Source: Indolivaga alginatilytica
Lineage (GTDB): Bacteria > Bacteroidota > Bacteroidia > Bacteroidales > Dysgonomonadaceae
Assembly: GCF_003201355.1 (NCBI RefSeq)
Contig: NZ_QICL01000036.1
Span: 1 to 42,293 of the forward strand
DNA: 42,293 bases
Direction: 5' to 3'
The notes beneath the pieces are model-generated. The model worked only from the letters and a program-made list of their open reading frames with translations, had not been told where the DNA came from and made no database searches. Position numbers and translations under genes: made by a program. Positions 17,509-26,516 of this stretch are shown piece after piece; position 1 is the first letter of the stretch; the number at the start of each line of letters is the position of its first letter.

Positions 17509-19959
17509 TTAATATGTTTCTATCTCAATCTGAGAATCTTCCAATCCTTCGGCAGAGACGGTTAATGTTATCTTTCCTCTTTCTTCCTGCGGTTGAACAA
17601 TGGCTATTGCCTTTCCTCTGAAAGTATCAGGTGCTAACGAGCGGAAGCTTTTCATATCATCGTAAGCCGCATTTCCGGAAGCTACGACAGAGCCATTTCC
17701 CTGACATCTTATACTAACCGGCAAATTAGCATCAGGAATTACTTCGCCATCTTTGTCAATAATCTCTATTTTAACATATGCGAGGTCATTCTTATCTGCT
17801 TTTATCTTGCTGCGATCGGCAATCAAACGAATTGAAGCGGGCAATCCCGTAGTTTTTAATACAGTACTAGCTGTTTCTTTATTTTTGTTTACATTTATAG
17901 CTTTCAAAATACCCGGAGTATACACTACGTCAAATGTCGCTGTATAGTTTTCTATGTCTGTTTCTTTTTCTCCGATTAACTTATCATTGAGGTATAACCT
18001 TACTTTAGGTGAACGACTATATACATTCACTCTCACTGTCTGTCCTTCCAGACCTTCCCAATTCCAGCTTAGAAGTTCGTCAGTCCATCCCCAGCCATTT
18101 ATAATTTCCTTTTTGCCGCGAGCTACAGGAGGGCGAACAGCCATTGATATTTCACGTTCACGCCATAGTATATCGCGATAATAGGATTGCGGTTTTTTGT
18201 CGCCACAAAAATCGATATCGCCACACCATGCATTATACCACGGCCAACCCATAAACTGAGGGTTTTGTTCACCTTCTGATAGTTCTAAAGCATGTCCCAA
18301 TCCTGCTTCCCCGATATAGTCCATCGCCGTCCAGACAAAATCGCCGATAATATATGGATGCTTTTCTACCAGATTCCAATTCTGTGCTGCTTCTTTAGGG
18401 AAAGATTCACTACCATAAATAATACGATTTGGATATGCAGTGTGGTCGTTTTCATATGCTGTCCACATATAGTTATATCCGGATACATCGACATTTCTGA
18501 ACGCTCTTTCTGAATCTATGTTCCATTTAAAATTACGTCTGTCCCAGAAATCATTTGCACCTACAGTTGTATAGCGGCTTGTATCATATTTCTTAATCGT
18601 AGCAACCAGTCTTTTGGCTATCTCTTCTCCGATGGAGTCTGCACGCTGTTCTATTTCATTTCCAATGCTCCACATGATAATCGAAGGATGATTCCTATCT
18701 CTGCGGACTGAGCCTTCGAGATCTTTATCGCTCCATTCGTCAAAGAATTGATGATAATCCTGGTCTCTTTTGGGTTGCTGCCACTGGTCGAAAGTTTCAT
18801 GAATAACCAGCATACCCAATCTGTCACATGCATCCAGAAAGTATTCCGAAACCTGATTATGAGCACATCTTACGGCATTATATCCATTCGCTTTCAACAA
18901 TTCCACCTTTTTTTCTTCGGCTCTGTTTATTGCGGCGGCTCCCAACAAGCCGTTATCATGATGTACGCATCCTCCTTTTAATTTAAGCGATTTTCCATTT
19001 AATAGAAATCCTTTTTCTGCTGAAAAAGCGATTGTGCGTACTCCGAAAGGAATGGATATTTTATCATATTCCTTTCCGTTTTCAGAAACAGATATTTCTG
19101 CCGTATATAATACAGGATTGTTAACCGACCATACCTCCGGATTTTTCAGCGGAAATGAATTCGATATCGGTATTCCGTTAGACAATGCAACGTTCTGTGA
19201 TGTAGAAAAAATTTCTTTTCCCGCAGGTGAAATAATTCTGATATTTAATTCTCCTGAACCGCTTTCTTGTATTTGATTATGTATGGTTGTTGAAAATTTG
19301 ACAATCGCATCCTTACCTTTTAATTCCGATGCATTGATGAATGTATCCCACTCATCCAGATGGAGTTTATTTGTCTTTATCAGCCAAACATGGCGATAGA
19401 TACCCGACCCTGAATACCATCGGCTGTTTTGTCCGGCATTAACTACCTTCACAGCTATAGTATTTGCAACGCCGGGAGCATTGCAGTATTCGGTTATATC
19501 TATTTTATAGGATGTGTATCCGTAAGGATTAAAATATACCTTCTTTCCGTTTACCCATATTTCCGACTGATTGTATACTCCTTCAAAATAAAGCGTGATT
19601 AATTTATCGGAATCTTGTCTTTCAATCGTAAATTCTTTTCGGTACCATCCTTCTCCACCGAGCGTTTGTCCCGTATCGGCACCGCCTGCTCCACTTTCAT
19701 TAAGTTGGGAAAAAGGACCGGTGGTAATACCATCTTTTTGTATGGGAACAGGTTCTACACTCCAATCATGAGGGAGGTCAATTACCCGCCATTTGTTGTC
19801 ATTATATAAAGGCTGTTCGGCATTAGCGACACTGCCCCGATGAAACTTCCAATCTTTATTAAAAGAGACCTTTCGTTCAGATGCGGACATAGCCATATTT
19901 GCCCACATAATAAATAGAATAATAAGACTTGAAGATAATAGCTTTCGTGCTTTGCTCAT
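17509..19959 (-). CDS. Secreted glycoside hydrolase family 2 beta-galactosidase-like
   Basis: An 816-residue protein with a signal peptide ending near MSASE. The order is GH2 sugar-binding domain, immunoglobulin-like domain, TIM barrel (about 315-600), and a DUF4982/Ig-like C-terminus. The acid/base is Glu435 in MWSIGNEIEQ and the nucleophile Glu518 in YGSESF. NHPSIIMWS and NGYNAVRCAHN are typical GH2 barrel segments. It heads a two-gene operon with the GH43 downstream. No SusC/D pair is in the window. It starts 68 bases from the divergent DUF2326 gene. Confidence 0.9.
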   Translation of the reverse strand: MSKARKLLSSSLIILFIMWANMAMSASERKVSFNKDWKFHRGSVANAEQPLYNDNKWRVIDLPHDWSVEPVPIQKDGITTGPFSQLNESGAGGADTGQTLGGEGWYRKEFTIERQDSDKLITLYFEGVYNQSEIWVNGKKVYFNPYGYTSYKIDITEYCNAPGVANTIAVKVVNAGQNSRWYSGSGIYRHVWLIKTNKLHLDEWDTFINASELKGKDAIVKFSTTIHNQIQESGSGELNIRIISPAGKEIFSTSQNVALSNGIPISNSFPLKNPEVWSVNNPVLYTAEISVSENGKEYDKISIPFGVRTIAFSAEKGFLLNGKSLKLKGGCVHHDNGLLGAAAINRAEEKKVELLKANGYNAVRCAHNQVSEYFLDACDRLGMLVIHETFDQWQQPKRDQDYHQFFDEWSDKDLEGSVRRDRNHPSIIMWSIGNEIEQRADSIGEEIAKRLVATIKKYDTSRYTTVGANDFWDRRNFKWNIDSERAFRNVDVSGYNYMWTAYENDHTAYPNRIIYGSESFPKEAAQNWNLVEKHPYIIGDFVWTAMDYIGEAGLGHALELSEGEQNPQFMGWPWYNAWCGDIDFCGDKKPQSYYRDILWREREISMAVRPPVARGKKEIINGWGWTDELLSWNWEGLEGQTVRVNVYSRSPKVRLYLNDKLIGEKETDIENYTATFDVVYTPGILKAINVNKNKETASTVLKTTGLPASIRLIADRSKIKADKNDLAYVKIEIIDKDGEVIPDANLPVSIRCQGNGSVVASGNAAYDDMKSFRSLAPDTFRGKAIAIVQPQEERGKITLTVSAEGLEDSQIEIETY

Positions 19960-20027
19960 GATAATATAGATTGGTCAATAGCAACAAAGGAAGAAAGATT
20001 CTTTTAATCCATAATAAAAAGAGCATA

Positions 20028-21800
20028 ATGTTTTTACTTAAATTATATTCTGAACCACATGGACTTTTTGACGAAGTTGAATTCGTTAATGGAATTAATT
20101 TTGTCTATGGTAAAAAGGACAGTAACAACCCCAAAGAATCAATTAATAGCATTGGCAAATCAACTTTTTTAGATCTTTTAGACTTCTGTTTATTAGCTTC
20201 ATACCAAAAGTCGCACAACCCTAGATTATTTGCAGCTAAAGATATCTTATCTGGTTATGACATTGTACTAGAGTTTAGAATAGATGATATTCGATATATA
20301 ATAAAGAGGTGTGTTGATGATATCAAAAGAGTCAAATTTGGAACAGTTGGAAATATAGAAGTATACGATATTGATGTATTAAAGAAGCATCTAGGACAAT
20401 TAATATTCAATCAAGATGATTATTCGGGAAAGTTCTTCCCTAAATGGTATAGAAGCCTTATAAATTTTTATCTGAAAATTCAAAAATTTAAAAAAGATCA
20501 ATTTAATGATCCTATTAAATATATGAAAGATGTGAATGAAGTTGAAACAAATATATACCAACTCTATCTTTTGGGACTGAATAATACATTGTCTTATAAA
20601 AACTTTGATGTTAGGTCGCACCTTAACAAGTTGAAACCAGCAATCAAGCAAATCGAAAAGTTACTTGAAGAGAAATATGATCTACCAAGCCTAGCAGAGA
20701 CTAATAAAAATATAAATAAACTCAAGTACGAAATAAAGAAGTTAGAGAATGCGATTGATTCCTTTAAACTAAAGGATGAGTATGAAGATGTCGAAAATGA
20801 AGCTAATAAGCTAACTCAAACCATCAAAGATAAATGGTTTCAGAACTTCGCAGATAAAAAGAAGGTAGATGCTTATGAAGAAAGTTATACAATACCAGAA
20901 AGCATTAGTGTTACTAAAATTAATAATATCTATACAGAATTATCCCAAGAGTTTGCTTCTACTGTAAAACAAGTTCTAAAAGAAGCTATTGATTTTCGAA
21001 AAAAACTATCGCAGAATAGAAAACGTTTTTTAGAGAAAGAAATCGCAGAGTTAAAGGAAAACATTAAAGAAAGGGAAAAAGAGATTTTTGAAATAGAAAA
21101 AAAGAGGGCAAAACTTTTCAGGTTCTTATCTGCTCAAGAAGCGATTAAAGATCTTACTGATGCCTTTAGTATAGTTACTGATAAAAAATCCCAATTAAGT
21201 GAACTTGAGTCTAATACGAAAATATTAAACGATTTGCAAACGGAAAAGAATCAAGTTGAAGCTGAACTGAAAACAATAGAAAACGATACTTTTGAGTACG
21301 TTAAGAGCCTTAATAAAGAAATAGAGAACTTGTATGAATTATTTACAGATGTTTATAATGAAATATATATTAATTTAAAGAATGAATCTGGTTTTTCGAT
21401 TGATTATAATAAACGAAAAGATAAGCTTGTAGATATATCTATATCAATGCCTGATATGTATGGTAAAGGTAAGAACATTGGAAGAACCTTAGTTTATGAT
21501 ATATTTGTTCTATTAAATAGTTACAGATTTACAAACAACTTTCCTCATTTTTTAGTTCATGATGGAATTTTTGATGGCGTTGACAAGGCTCATTTTATTG
21601 CTGTTTATGAATATATTCAGAAGTTAGTCAATAGTGGTAAGGAGATTCAATACATTACTACAATTAATGAAGAGGGAACTCTATCGGATAAATTTGGTAA
21701 TTCAGATAAAGTAACTCCTGAAAGAATAGAACAAGAAGCAATTCTAGTACTATCTCCAAAAAATAAATTATTTAGTACGGATTTCAAGAATATAGAATAG
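20028..21800 (+). CDS. DUF2326 SMC-like ATPase, probable defence component
   Basis: A 590-residue protein from the ATG at 20028; the frame is open further upstream but without a good start. NGINFVYGKK and INSIGKSTFLDLLDF (G43-K44-S45) make a P-loop like those of AAA-type SMC/Rad50 proteins. A long lysine- and glutamate-rich coiled coil spans about 210-470. LVHDGIFDGVDKAHF is the C-terminal Walker B region that defines DUF2326. DUF2326 ATPases occur in three-component ABC (ABC-3C) conflict systems, but no middle component or effector is seen beside it here. The gene is AT-richer than the GH genes upstream. Confidence 0.8.
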   Translation: MFLLKLYSEPHGLFDEVEFVNGINFVYGKKDSNNPKESINSIGKSTFLDLLDFCLLASYQKSHNPRLFAAKDILSGYDIVLEFRIDDIRYIIKRCVDDIKRVKFGTVGNIEVYDIDVLKKHLGQLIFNQDDYSGKFFPKWYRSLINFYLKIQKFKKDQFNDPIKYMKDVNEVETNIYQLYLLGLNNTLSYKNFDVRSHLNKLKPAIKQIEKLLEEKYDLPSLAETNKNINKLKYEIKKLENAIDSFKLKDEYEDVENEANKLTQTIKDKWFQNFADKKKVDAYEESYTIPESISVTKINNIYTELSQEFASTVKQVLKEAIDFRKKLSQNRKRFLEKEIAELKENIKEREKEIFEIEKKRAKLFRFLSAQEAIKDLTDAFSIVTDKKSQLSELESNTKILNDLQTEKNQVEAELKTIENDTFEYVKSLNKEIENLYELFTDVYNEIYINLKNESGFSIDYNKRKDKLVDISISMPDMYGKGKNIGRTLVYDIFVLLNSYRFTNNFPHFLVHDGIFDGVDKAHFIAVYEYIQKLVNSGKEIQYITTINEEGTLSDKFGNSDKVTPERIEQEAILVLSPKNKLFSTDFKNIE

Positions 21801-21840
21801 AACAAGAAGAAATAATCCAATCCGGAAAGTACAAATATTA

Positions 21841-22362
21841 TTAGTATTGTCTCCCGTAGTATTCATGAAATATATCCTTTATTTCGCCAGCAAACCCATA
21901 TCCACAAGGAGAAGCCCATTTTACACAATTCTCGGCATTGATTCTGAATTCTGTTAACAAGCTATGCTTTTGCATAAATTTCAATGCCCGAATAAAATTA
22001 TTAACCATACCATCATAGAATCCTTCCCACATATCGCCATAATTATAGGTGTATTTGCATCCACATTCCACTAAATATATCATCAACTCAGCTTCAAGGA
22101 TCGGAGATGGTTTTAATTTAGAGAAATCGGAAATGGCTTTTTTAGCAACAGACAATCTCGTGTTCGGCTCAGACATATTTAGGGAGTATTCTTTTTGAAT
22201 GATTTTCTTATATTTCAAAAATTGCTCCTTTTCGTTTGGACTTGTATAGTAGTCTAGATATTCTTTGATTTCTTTCTTGGTATCATACATTTCGAGCATA
22301 AGCGAGATTATATCGGACTTATCCATCGAGTTGAGTAATTTTTTGAGTTGTAATTTCGACAT
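21841..22362 (-). CDS. DUF6155-like protein
   Basis: A 173-residue soluble, helix-rich protein. KLQLKKLLNSMDKSDIISLM and EIKEYLDYYTSPNEKEQFLKY resemble the DUF6155 family, with AKKAISDFSKLKPSP as a second conserved stretch. No catalytic motif is visible. It starts 6 bases after the stop of the primase-helicase gene, so the two are probably co-transcribed, and it converges with the DUF2326 gene. The function is unknown; the location suggests an accessory role in the island. Confidence 0.6.
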   Translation of the reverse strand: MSKLQLKKLLNSMDKSDIISLMLEMYDTKKEIKEYLDYYTSPNEKEQFLKYKKIIQKEYSLNMSEPNTRLSVAKKAISDFSKLKPSPILEAELMIYLVECGCKYTYNYGDMWEGFYDGMVNNFIRALKFMQKHSLLTEFRINAENCVKWASPCGYGFAGEIKDIFHEYYGRQY

Positions 22363-22368
22363 GGGTAC

Positions 22369-24504
22369 TTATTTTCTCAGTTTATTATAGTATCGGTTTC
22401 TTTGCTTAAACATTTTGTCGAAATAGTCTATTTTCGAGTCTCTGTAATCGAAAATAACAGGAGGCTTTTCCGAACGCTGTATTCTTCCAATATATTGAAT
22501 AAGTTTACTTTCAAATGCGAATGGGTAAACAATAAATAAACATTCAAGAGAATTAATATCAATCCCTTCGCCAAAGAATTGACCTGTGGAAATAATAATC
22601 TTAAAGTGACCTTGCTGTATCTGTTCCAATTTACTTTTCCTGCTCCGCTCCGAATCTTCTCCTGAAATGGCGATTGTTTCGTATTTATCCTTTAAGTACA
22701 AATTGAGGATATTTACATGAACTGTCCGTTCAGTAAGGATTAGTATAGATTTGAAACGATGTATATTTTGTTGAACATCATCTAGTATAAGAGAATTCCG
22801 TTGAGTATCATAAACCAATATCTGCGAAATCATTTCATATTTATCCATTTTGTAATCGAATGGAGCGAATAAGTTTGTCTCTCGAACATTAATTTCGACT
22901 TTCGTGTTTTGCTCCGAAAGTTGCTCTAATTGGCTCATCTCGTAGAGTATGTTGCCGATATATACATAAATCAACTTTTCGTCATTATTCTTTCGTTTAG
23001 GTGTAGCTGTTAATCCATACAGATAATAACTGTTGAACTTGCAAATGACTTCCCGAAACGACTTTGCAGGAATATGATGACACTCGTCCACTAGTATCAT
23101 CCCGAACTTTTCAGATAAGTGCTCTAAAGATTCTTCTCTTGTTAACGATTGAATCATTGCGACAGTAATTTCTTTCCCAATCTTATCTTTCTGATTACCT
23201 ATTTGTCCGATTTTATCTTTGGGTATCCCAAGAAAATTCTGTATTCGGTCAATCCATTGGTCAAAAAGCTGTTTACGGTGTACCAATATTAAAGTCGGCT
23301 GTTGTTTACGAGCGATTAGCTCTAGTCCAATGACTGTTTTACCAGAGTTGGGCGGAGCAACAATAACACCAAAATCTTTGATGTCTGTTTTTTCTAAAAC
23401 GTCTTCTTGTTGAGGTCTTAACTCGATTTTGGAAGTAATTCTAATCTCTTCTTGTTTAGAACGTTCATCTATAATCTTGACTGGAATATTTTCAGACTTA
23501 CAAAATTGTATGAGGGTGGAGACGAAACCTCTGGGAATAATAATGCCATCAGATGTTTCTTCTATAACCTTGAAATACTTCTCGATATCATATGGGTTTT
23601 TCCCTAGCCGTTTCTTTACAAAAAAATCTGAATTTAGGAAGTTGAGGTTATCCCGAAGAAAAACAATTAATTTTTGATTTAATTGGACTCGCTTCAGATA
23701 TACCTGCCCTCTTATTAATATTTCTAATTCGAAAGAACTACTCCCTGAATAAGAAGAGTGTATAGATTCTTTTATCACACCTGATAACTGAATAAATATA
23801 CTTTCTATTTTTTGTTTCGATACTTTTTGTATTGATTTTATGAACTCCCATTGATTAGTATGGGGTAACAGTGTTTCCGTATCGAGAAAGCATGAATTAC
23901 CTTTTGTGACGCAATTACCCTGTAATGGTAGAGCAATCAGATTCCCAATAGATTTGCCTGAATGTGTGTCTTGATTGGGGAAAAGTCTGTCGAAGCTAGG
24001 TTCTTTTTCAAATTTTGAAATAATATCAGCTTCACGTAACAAGTTGAACATGATCTTTCGACTTTGAAAAGCAGGAATATTTTCTTCGAAAAATAACCAT
24101 AGATGTCCGCCATTACCTGATCGGGATCGTTCAATGACTGTTGGCAGTTCGTACTGTAGGCAAACTTTATGCAATCTCAATATGGCATCTTGCCAGTTAT
24201 CTTCATCGAAATCGGCAGCTATAAAGAATGAAGTATTATCAGTCAATAACGGATATATACCAAGTGTAGCATTGCCTTTCAGATGTTCTGCTAATGCATC
24301 ATCATTAAAAGGGAGAAACTCTTTCTTAGTATAGCTTGCAAATGTTCCGCCCGAAGCCTTGTGTTTGTTATAATCTGTCCAATCAACTTTGTAAGCAGGC
24401 ATGTATCCGCTTCTCCCTTCCTTCTCCCACCGTACAGCATATACATCTTCCCTGCCTCGAAAAAGAGATTTGTATAATTCAATATTGGGAAGAGGGTCTT
24501 TCAT
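22369..24504 (-). CDS. TOTE-type archaeo-eukaryotic primase fused to SF2 helicase
   Basis: A 711-residue protein. Residues about 10-220 are an archaeo-eukaryotic primase domain with the metal-binding pair in AADFDED (98/100) and RSGNGGHLWLFF as the sGGxH motif. Residues about 355-711 are a UvsW/XPB-like SF2 helicase: APPNSGKT near 385, DECHH near 473, GLTATPKR near 500 and the C-terminal QYIGRIQRSEKPP. This primase type is described in TOTE conflict systems. The usual nuclease partner is not fused here; a PDDEXK nuclease gene lies just upstream on the same strand. A role in defence against invading DNA is inference. Confidence 0.85.
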   Translation of the reverse strand: MKDPLPNIELYKSLFRGREDVYAVRWEKEGRSGYMPAYKVDWTDYNKHKASGGTFASYTKKEFLPFNDDALAEHLKGNATLGIYPLLTDNTSFFIAADFDEDNWQDAILRLHKVCLQYELPTVIERSRSGNGGHLWLFFEENIPAFQSRKIMFNLLREADIISKFEKEPSFDRLFPNQDTHSGKSIGNLIALPLQGNCVTKGNSCFLDTETLLPHTNQWEFIKSIQKVSKQKIESIFIQLSGVIKESIHSSYSGSSSFELEILIRGQVYLKRVQLNQKLIVFLRDNLNFLNSDFFVKKRLGKNPYDIEKYFKVIEETSDGIIIPRGFVSTLIQFCKSENIPVKIIDERSKQEEIRITSKIELRPQQEDVLEKTDIKDFGVIVAPPNSGKTVIGLELIARKQQPTLILVHRKQLFDQWIDRIQNFLGIPKDKIGQIGNQKDKIGKEITVAMIQSLTREESLEHLSEKFGMILVDECHHIPAKSFREVICKFNSYYLYGLTATPKRKNNDEKLIYVYIGNILYEMSQLEQLSEQNTKVEINVRETNLFAPFDYKMDKYEMISQILVYDTQRNSLILDDVQQNIHRFKSILILTERTVHVNILNLYLKDKYETIAISGEDSERSRKSKLEQIQQGHFKIIISTGQFFGEGIDINSLECLFIVYPFAFESKLIQYIGRIQRSEKPPVIFDYRDSKIDYFDKMFKQRNRYYNKLRK

Positions 24505-24683
24505 GTATTCTTGGCAATTGATTATTACGAAGATAAATATCTTTGACTGAATAGATAAAATATGGGTCGGAAAGTATTGACTTTGTTCTCAAGAATATTA
24601 TATCTGTCATGAGTTATTCAAAAGTCCAAATCTAAACAATTCACTGGAATCAAATGGAATCAAAACAGTTGCCAGATCGCCAC

Positions 24684-25778
24684 TTATTCATCCTCTTTTC
24701 TCAATTCAAAGAATACTTTCTCCCGTTCTATTTCTTTAATCAATTCTTCTTCAGTCGGTAGGTAAAGCAAGTATTTAGACGCAAAAAGCTGTTTACTTTC
24801 AGCCAATACCGAATATTTTACAACCGTTTCTTCTTTTTCTGTGCAAAGAATCAATCCAATTGTAGGGTTATCCCCTTCTTGACGTTTCAAATCGTCAAAC
24901 ATACGGACATACATATCCATTTGCCCGATGTCCTGATGGGAAAGTTTTCCAATTTTCAAATCAATAATGACAAAGCACTTTAGTAGATAATTATAAAAAG
25001 TAAGATCAATGTAAAAGCTCGAAGTTTCGGTCACAATCCTTTGTTGTCGAGCCACAAATGCAAATCCTTTACCCAATTCCAAGATAAAATTTTGGAGGTT
25101 ATCAATTAACGCTTGTTCAAGTTGGCGTTCGGTAAAAGCCGTATGTGGTAATATATTCAAAAACTCCATAACGAATGGGTCTTTCAAAAAGTTTTGAGGT
25201 GAATGCTTTTGAAGAAAATTTTCTTCGTTTATCTTTCCTCCCGAAGTTAAAAATCGTTTGTAATAAAACGAATTGATTTGACGCTCTAAAGTTTCGACAG
25301 ACCACATCTGGCTGATCGTTTCTTCAATATAGAATTGTCGTTCAGATTTATCTTTTATCCTCATTAACAGTCGGTAATGTGACCAAGATAGCTCGGGTCT
25401 CAATTGGTCACATGGCATGTGACTTATTTCATTTTCTCTTTCTTCTTCCAATTGGTCACAGACCGTGTGACTTATTTGAAAAGCTAAATAAAATTGACGA
25501 AAATATTTCAAATTGGTAAGGCTATAGCCACTACCATATTCTGCCGTCAGCTTATCTGAAAGAGTCTTCAATACTTGTTCTCCATATATTGCGCGACTTG
25601 ATCCGCGTTGTTCACCCTGAACGATTATCATACCGATATTCCAATACGTGGACACCATATTGTTATTGATAGTCCGAACAATATTTTGTTTAGCCGTATC
25701 AATTAATGCTTTTATATCTTTATAAAGGTGGTCAACCTTCATGGAATCAGTCTCCGATAAACTTTTATCGTTTTTCAT
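24684..25778 (-). CDS. DUF1016 (YhcG-type) PDDEXK nuclease
   Basis: A 364-residue protein. The N-terminal DUF1016_N domain has NNMVSTYWNIGMIIV, YGSGYSLTNLKYFRQFY and LSWSHYRLLMRI. The C-terminal PDDEXK domain has FYIDLTFYNYLLKCFVIIDL with the downstream K of DLKIG. A 32-residue insert around residues 101-125 contains two copies of SHxxCDQL, encoded by palindromic DNA. Such nucleases are often linked to restriction or mobile elements. It is 179 bases upstream of the primase-helicase gene on the same strand. The function is probably DNA cleavage, but the target is unknown. Confidence 0.88.
   Translation of the reverse strand: MKNDKSLSETDSMKVDHLYKDIKALIDTAKQNIVRTINNNMVSTYWNIGMIIVQGEQRGSSRAIYGEQVLKTLSDKLTAEYGSGYSLTNLKYFRQFYLAFQISHTVCDQLEEERENEISHMPCDQLRPELSWSHYRLLMRIKDKSERQFYIEETISQMWSVETLERQINSFYYKRFLTSGGKINEENFLQKHSPQNFLKDPFVMEFLNILPHTAFTERQLEQALIDNLQNFILELGKGFAFVARQQRIVTETSSFYIDLTFYNYLLKCFVIIDLKIGKLSHQDIGQMDMYVRMFDDLKRQEGDNPTIGLILCTEKEETVVKYSVLAESKQLFASKYLLYLPTEEELIKEIEREKVFFELRKEDE
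25401..25477 (-). repeat. Two palindromic units inside the DUF1016 gene
   Basis: Two 29-bp units (25401-25429 and 25449-25477) begin 48 bases apart and match at 25 of 29 positions. The first contains GTCACATG-g-CATGTGAC, a perfect 8-bp-arm palindrome; the second GTCACA-gaccg-TGTGAC. Both stay in frame and encode SHMPCDQL and SHTVCDQL. The differences lie in the loops, as in a mobile palindromic element. Confidence 0.75.
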
Positions 25779-25795
25779 ATATACTTTATTTTAGA

Positions 25796-25803
25796 CAAAA
25801 ATA
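25796..25803 (-). promoter_or_regulatory. Bacteroidetes -7 box for the DUF1016 gene
   Basis: The minus strand reads TATTTTTG, an exact match to the TAnnTTTG consensus of Bacteroidetes primary sigma factors, about 18 bases before the ATG at 25778. A TTG lies about 22 bases upstream as a weak -33 element. Confidence 0.45.
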
Positions 25804-25935
25804 AAACTTTTCAGGCAGTTATACACCAATGAAGCTAATGAAAGAATAATACAAACAATCACTAAGGAGCACTATAAAAGAGAAAATAGCCTGAGCTTTA
25901 CGATGGTAAGTATTATTTAAAACAACACCTTTGTT

Positions 25936-25972
25936 TATCGCAACGGAAATTACGGTAATCTCCGTTGCGATA
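25936..25972. repeat. 37-bp near-perfect palindrome
   Basis: TATCGCAACGGA (25936-25947) pairs with TCCGTTGCGATA (25961-25972). The middle contains ATTAC-g-GTAAT, so the whole 37 bases form a palindrome interrupted by one mismatched pair. No T run follows closely enough for a typical terminator, and the GC content is higher than in the surroundings. It lies 17 bases before the start of the ATPase remnant. The remainder of 25804-25935 shows only a short open frame that I do not recognise. Confidence 0.8.
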
Positions 25973-25989
25973 ATTAAAAAGAATTGCTT

Positions 25990-26083
25990 ATGAAATTCTA
26001 TAACAGAGAAAAAGGACTCGTACGGCTTTGCCGAAGTGAAACACAAAAAAGACAATATCAGCATTCCAAGCCTGAAAGAATAG
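25990..26083 (+). pseudogene. Internally deleted ATPase remnant
   Basis: The first codons read MKFYNREK, the usual N-terminus of Bacteroidales archaeal-type ATPases (ATPase_2/DUF234 group). Within 30 bases another frame gives SYGFAEVKHKKDNISIPSLK, which resembles the C-terminal EVK....I....L..K segment of the same family. This fits one large internal deletion that joined start and end out of frame. It is a short match and could be chance. Confidence 0.35.
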
Positions 26084-26175
26084 TCTCAGAATTTATAAGC
26101 CCAATATAAAGATCCTACATTCAGTTTTTGGGGTTTGACAATAAATGATATGTAAGCAGAATTTCTGTTATTATT

Positions 26176-26206
26176 TTGCTTTTTTAGTTTAGAATCCTAA
26201 CTTTGT
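26176..26206 (+). promoter_or_regulatory. Orphan Bacteroidetes promoter
   Basis: TTTG at 26176-26179 and TAACTTTG at 26199-26206, 19 bases apart, match the -33/-7 consensus TTTG...TAnnTTTG. No open reading frame of plausible length follows before the terminator at 26364-26394. Confidence 0.5.
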
Positions 26207-26212
26207 AAGTAT

Positions 26213-26394
26213 AGAATCTCATCAAAAGTATAATCGACAGCAAAACGTTGAAAATATTTCGTGGGGAAAATAGTGGGAATTACTTCCAAGTAAAGCGCTG
26301 ATTTGTAGACAGAATAACGTTTCTGAAAAATATAAAGAATCCCAGCGGGATCACGAGATGCGACTGACTGTCAGAAATGGCAGTCAGTTTTTTT
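26213..26394 (+). ncRNA. Candidate small RNA between promoter and terminator
   Basis: A promoter-like pair ends at 26206 and a strong intrinsic terminator ends at 26394, leaving a transcript of about 180 bases. It has only short frames of no more than about 25 codons that match nothing I know. It could be a regulatory RNA or the leftover ends of a deleted gene. I see no tRNA, tmRNA or 6S hallmark. The remainder of the gap, 26395-26493, holds nothing recognisable. Confidence 0.3.
26364..26394 (+). terminator. Strong intrinsic terminator
   Basis: CTGACTG (26364-26370) pairs with CAGTCAG (26381-26387), extended inward by two more pairs around a 6-base loop. A run of seven T follows at 26388-26394. 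Confidence 0.75.
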
Positions 26395-26516
26395 ATTTTC
26401 TCTCTGTATCTCCCATTATCACTTAGGATTGTATTTACAAATTCGTTGATTTTCGTGGTTTGATATTGATTTTTCTGATATTGCAGTTTTTCGGGATCAA
26501 CCGTAAAATTTGTGGA

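Noticed and set aside
25819-26064. 81-codon minus-strand frame
   Set aside because: It runs through the 37-bp palindrome and the ATPase remnant and matches no family; the composition looks random.
26325-26360. tRNA-like T-arm (GAATCCCAGCGGGATCACGAG)
   Set aside because: No acceptor stem, anticodon arm or D-arm can be folded around it.
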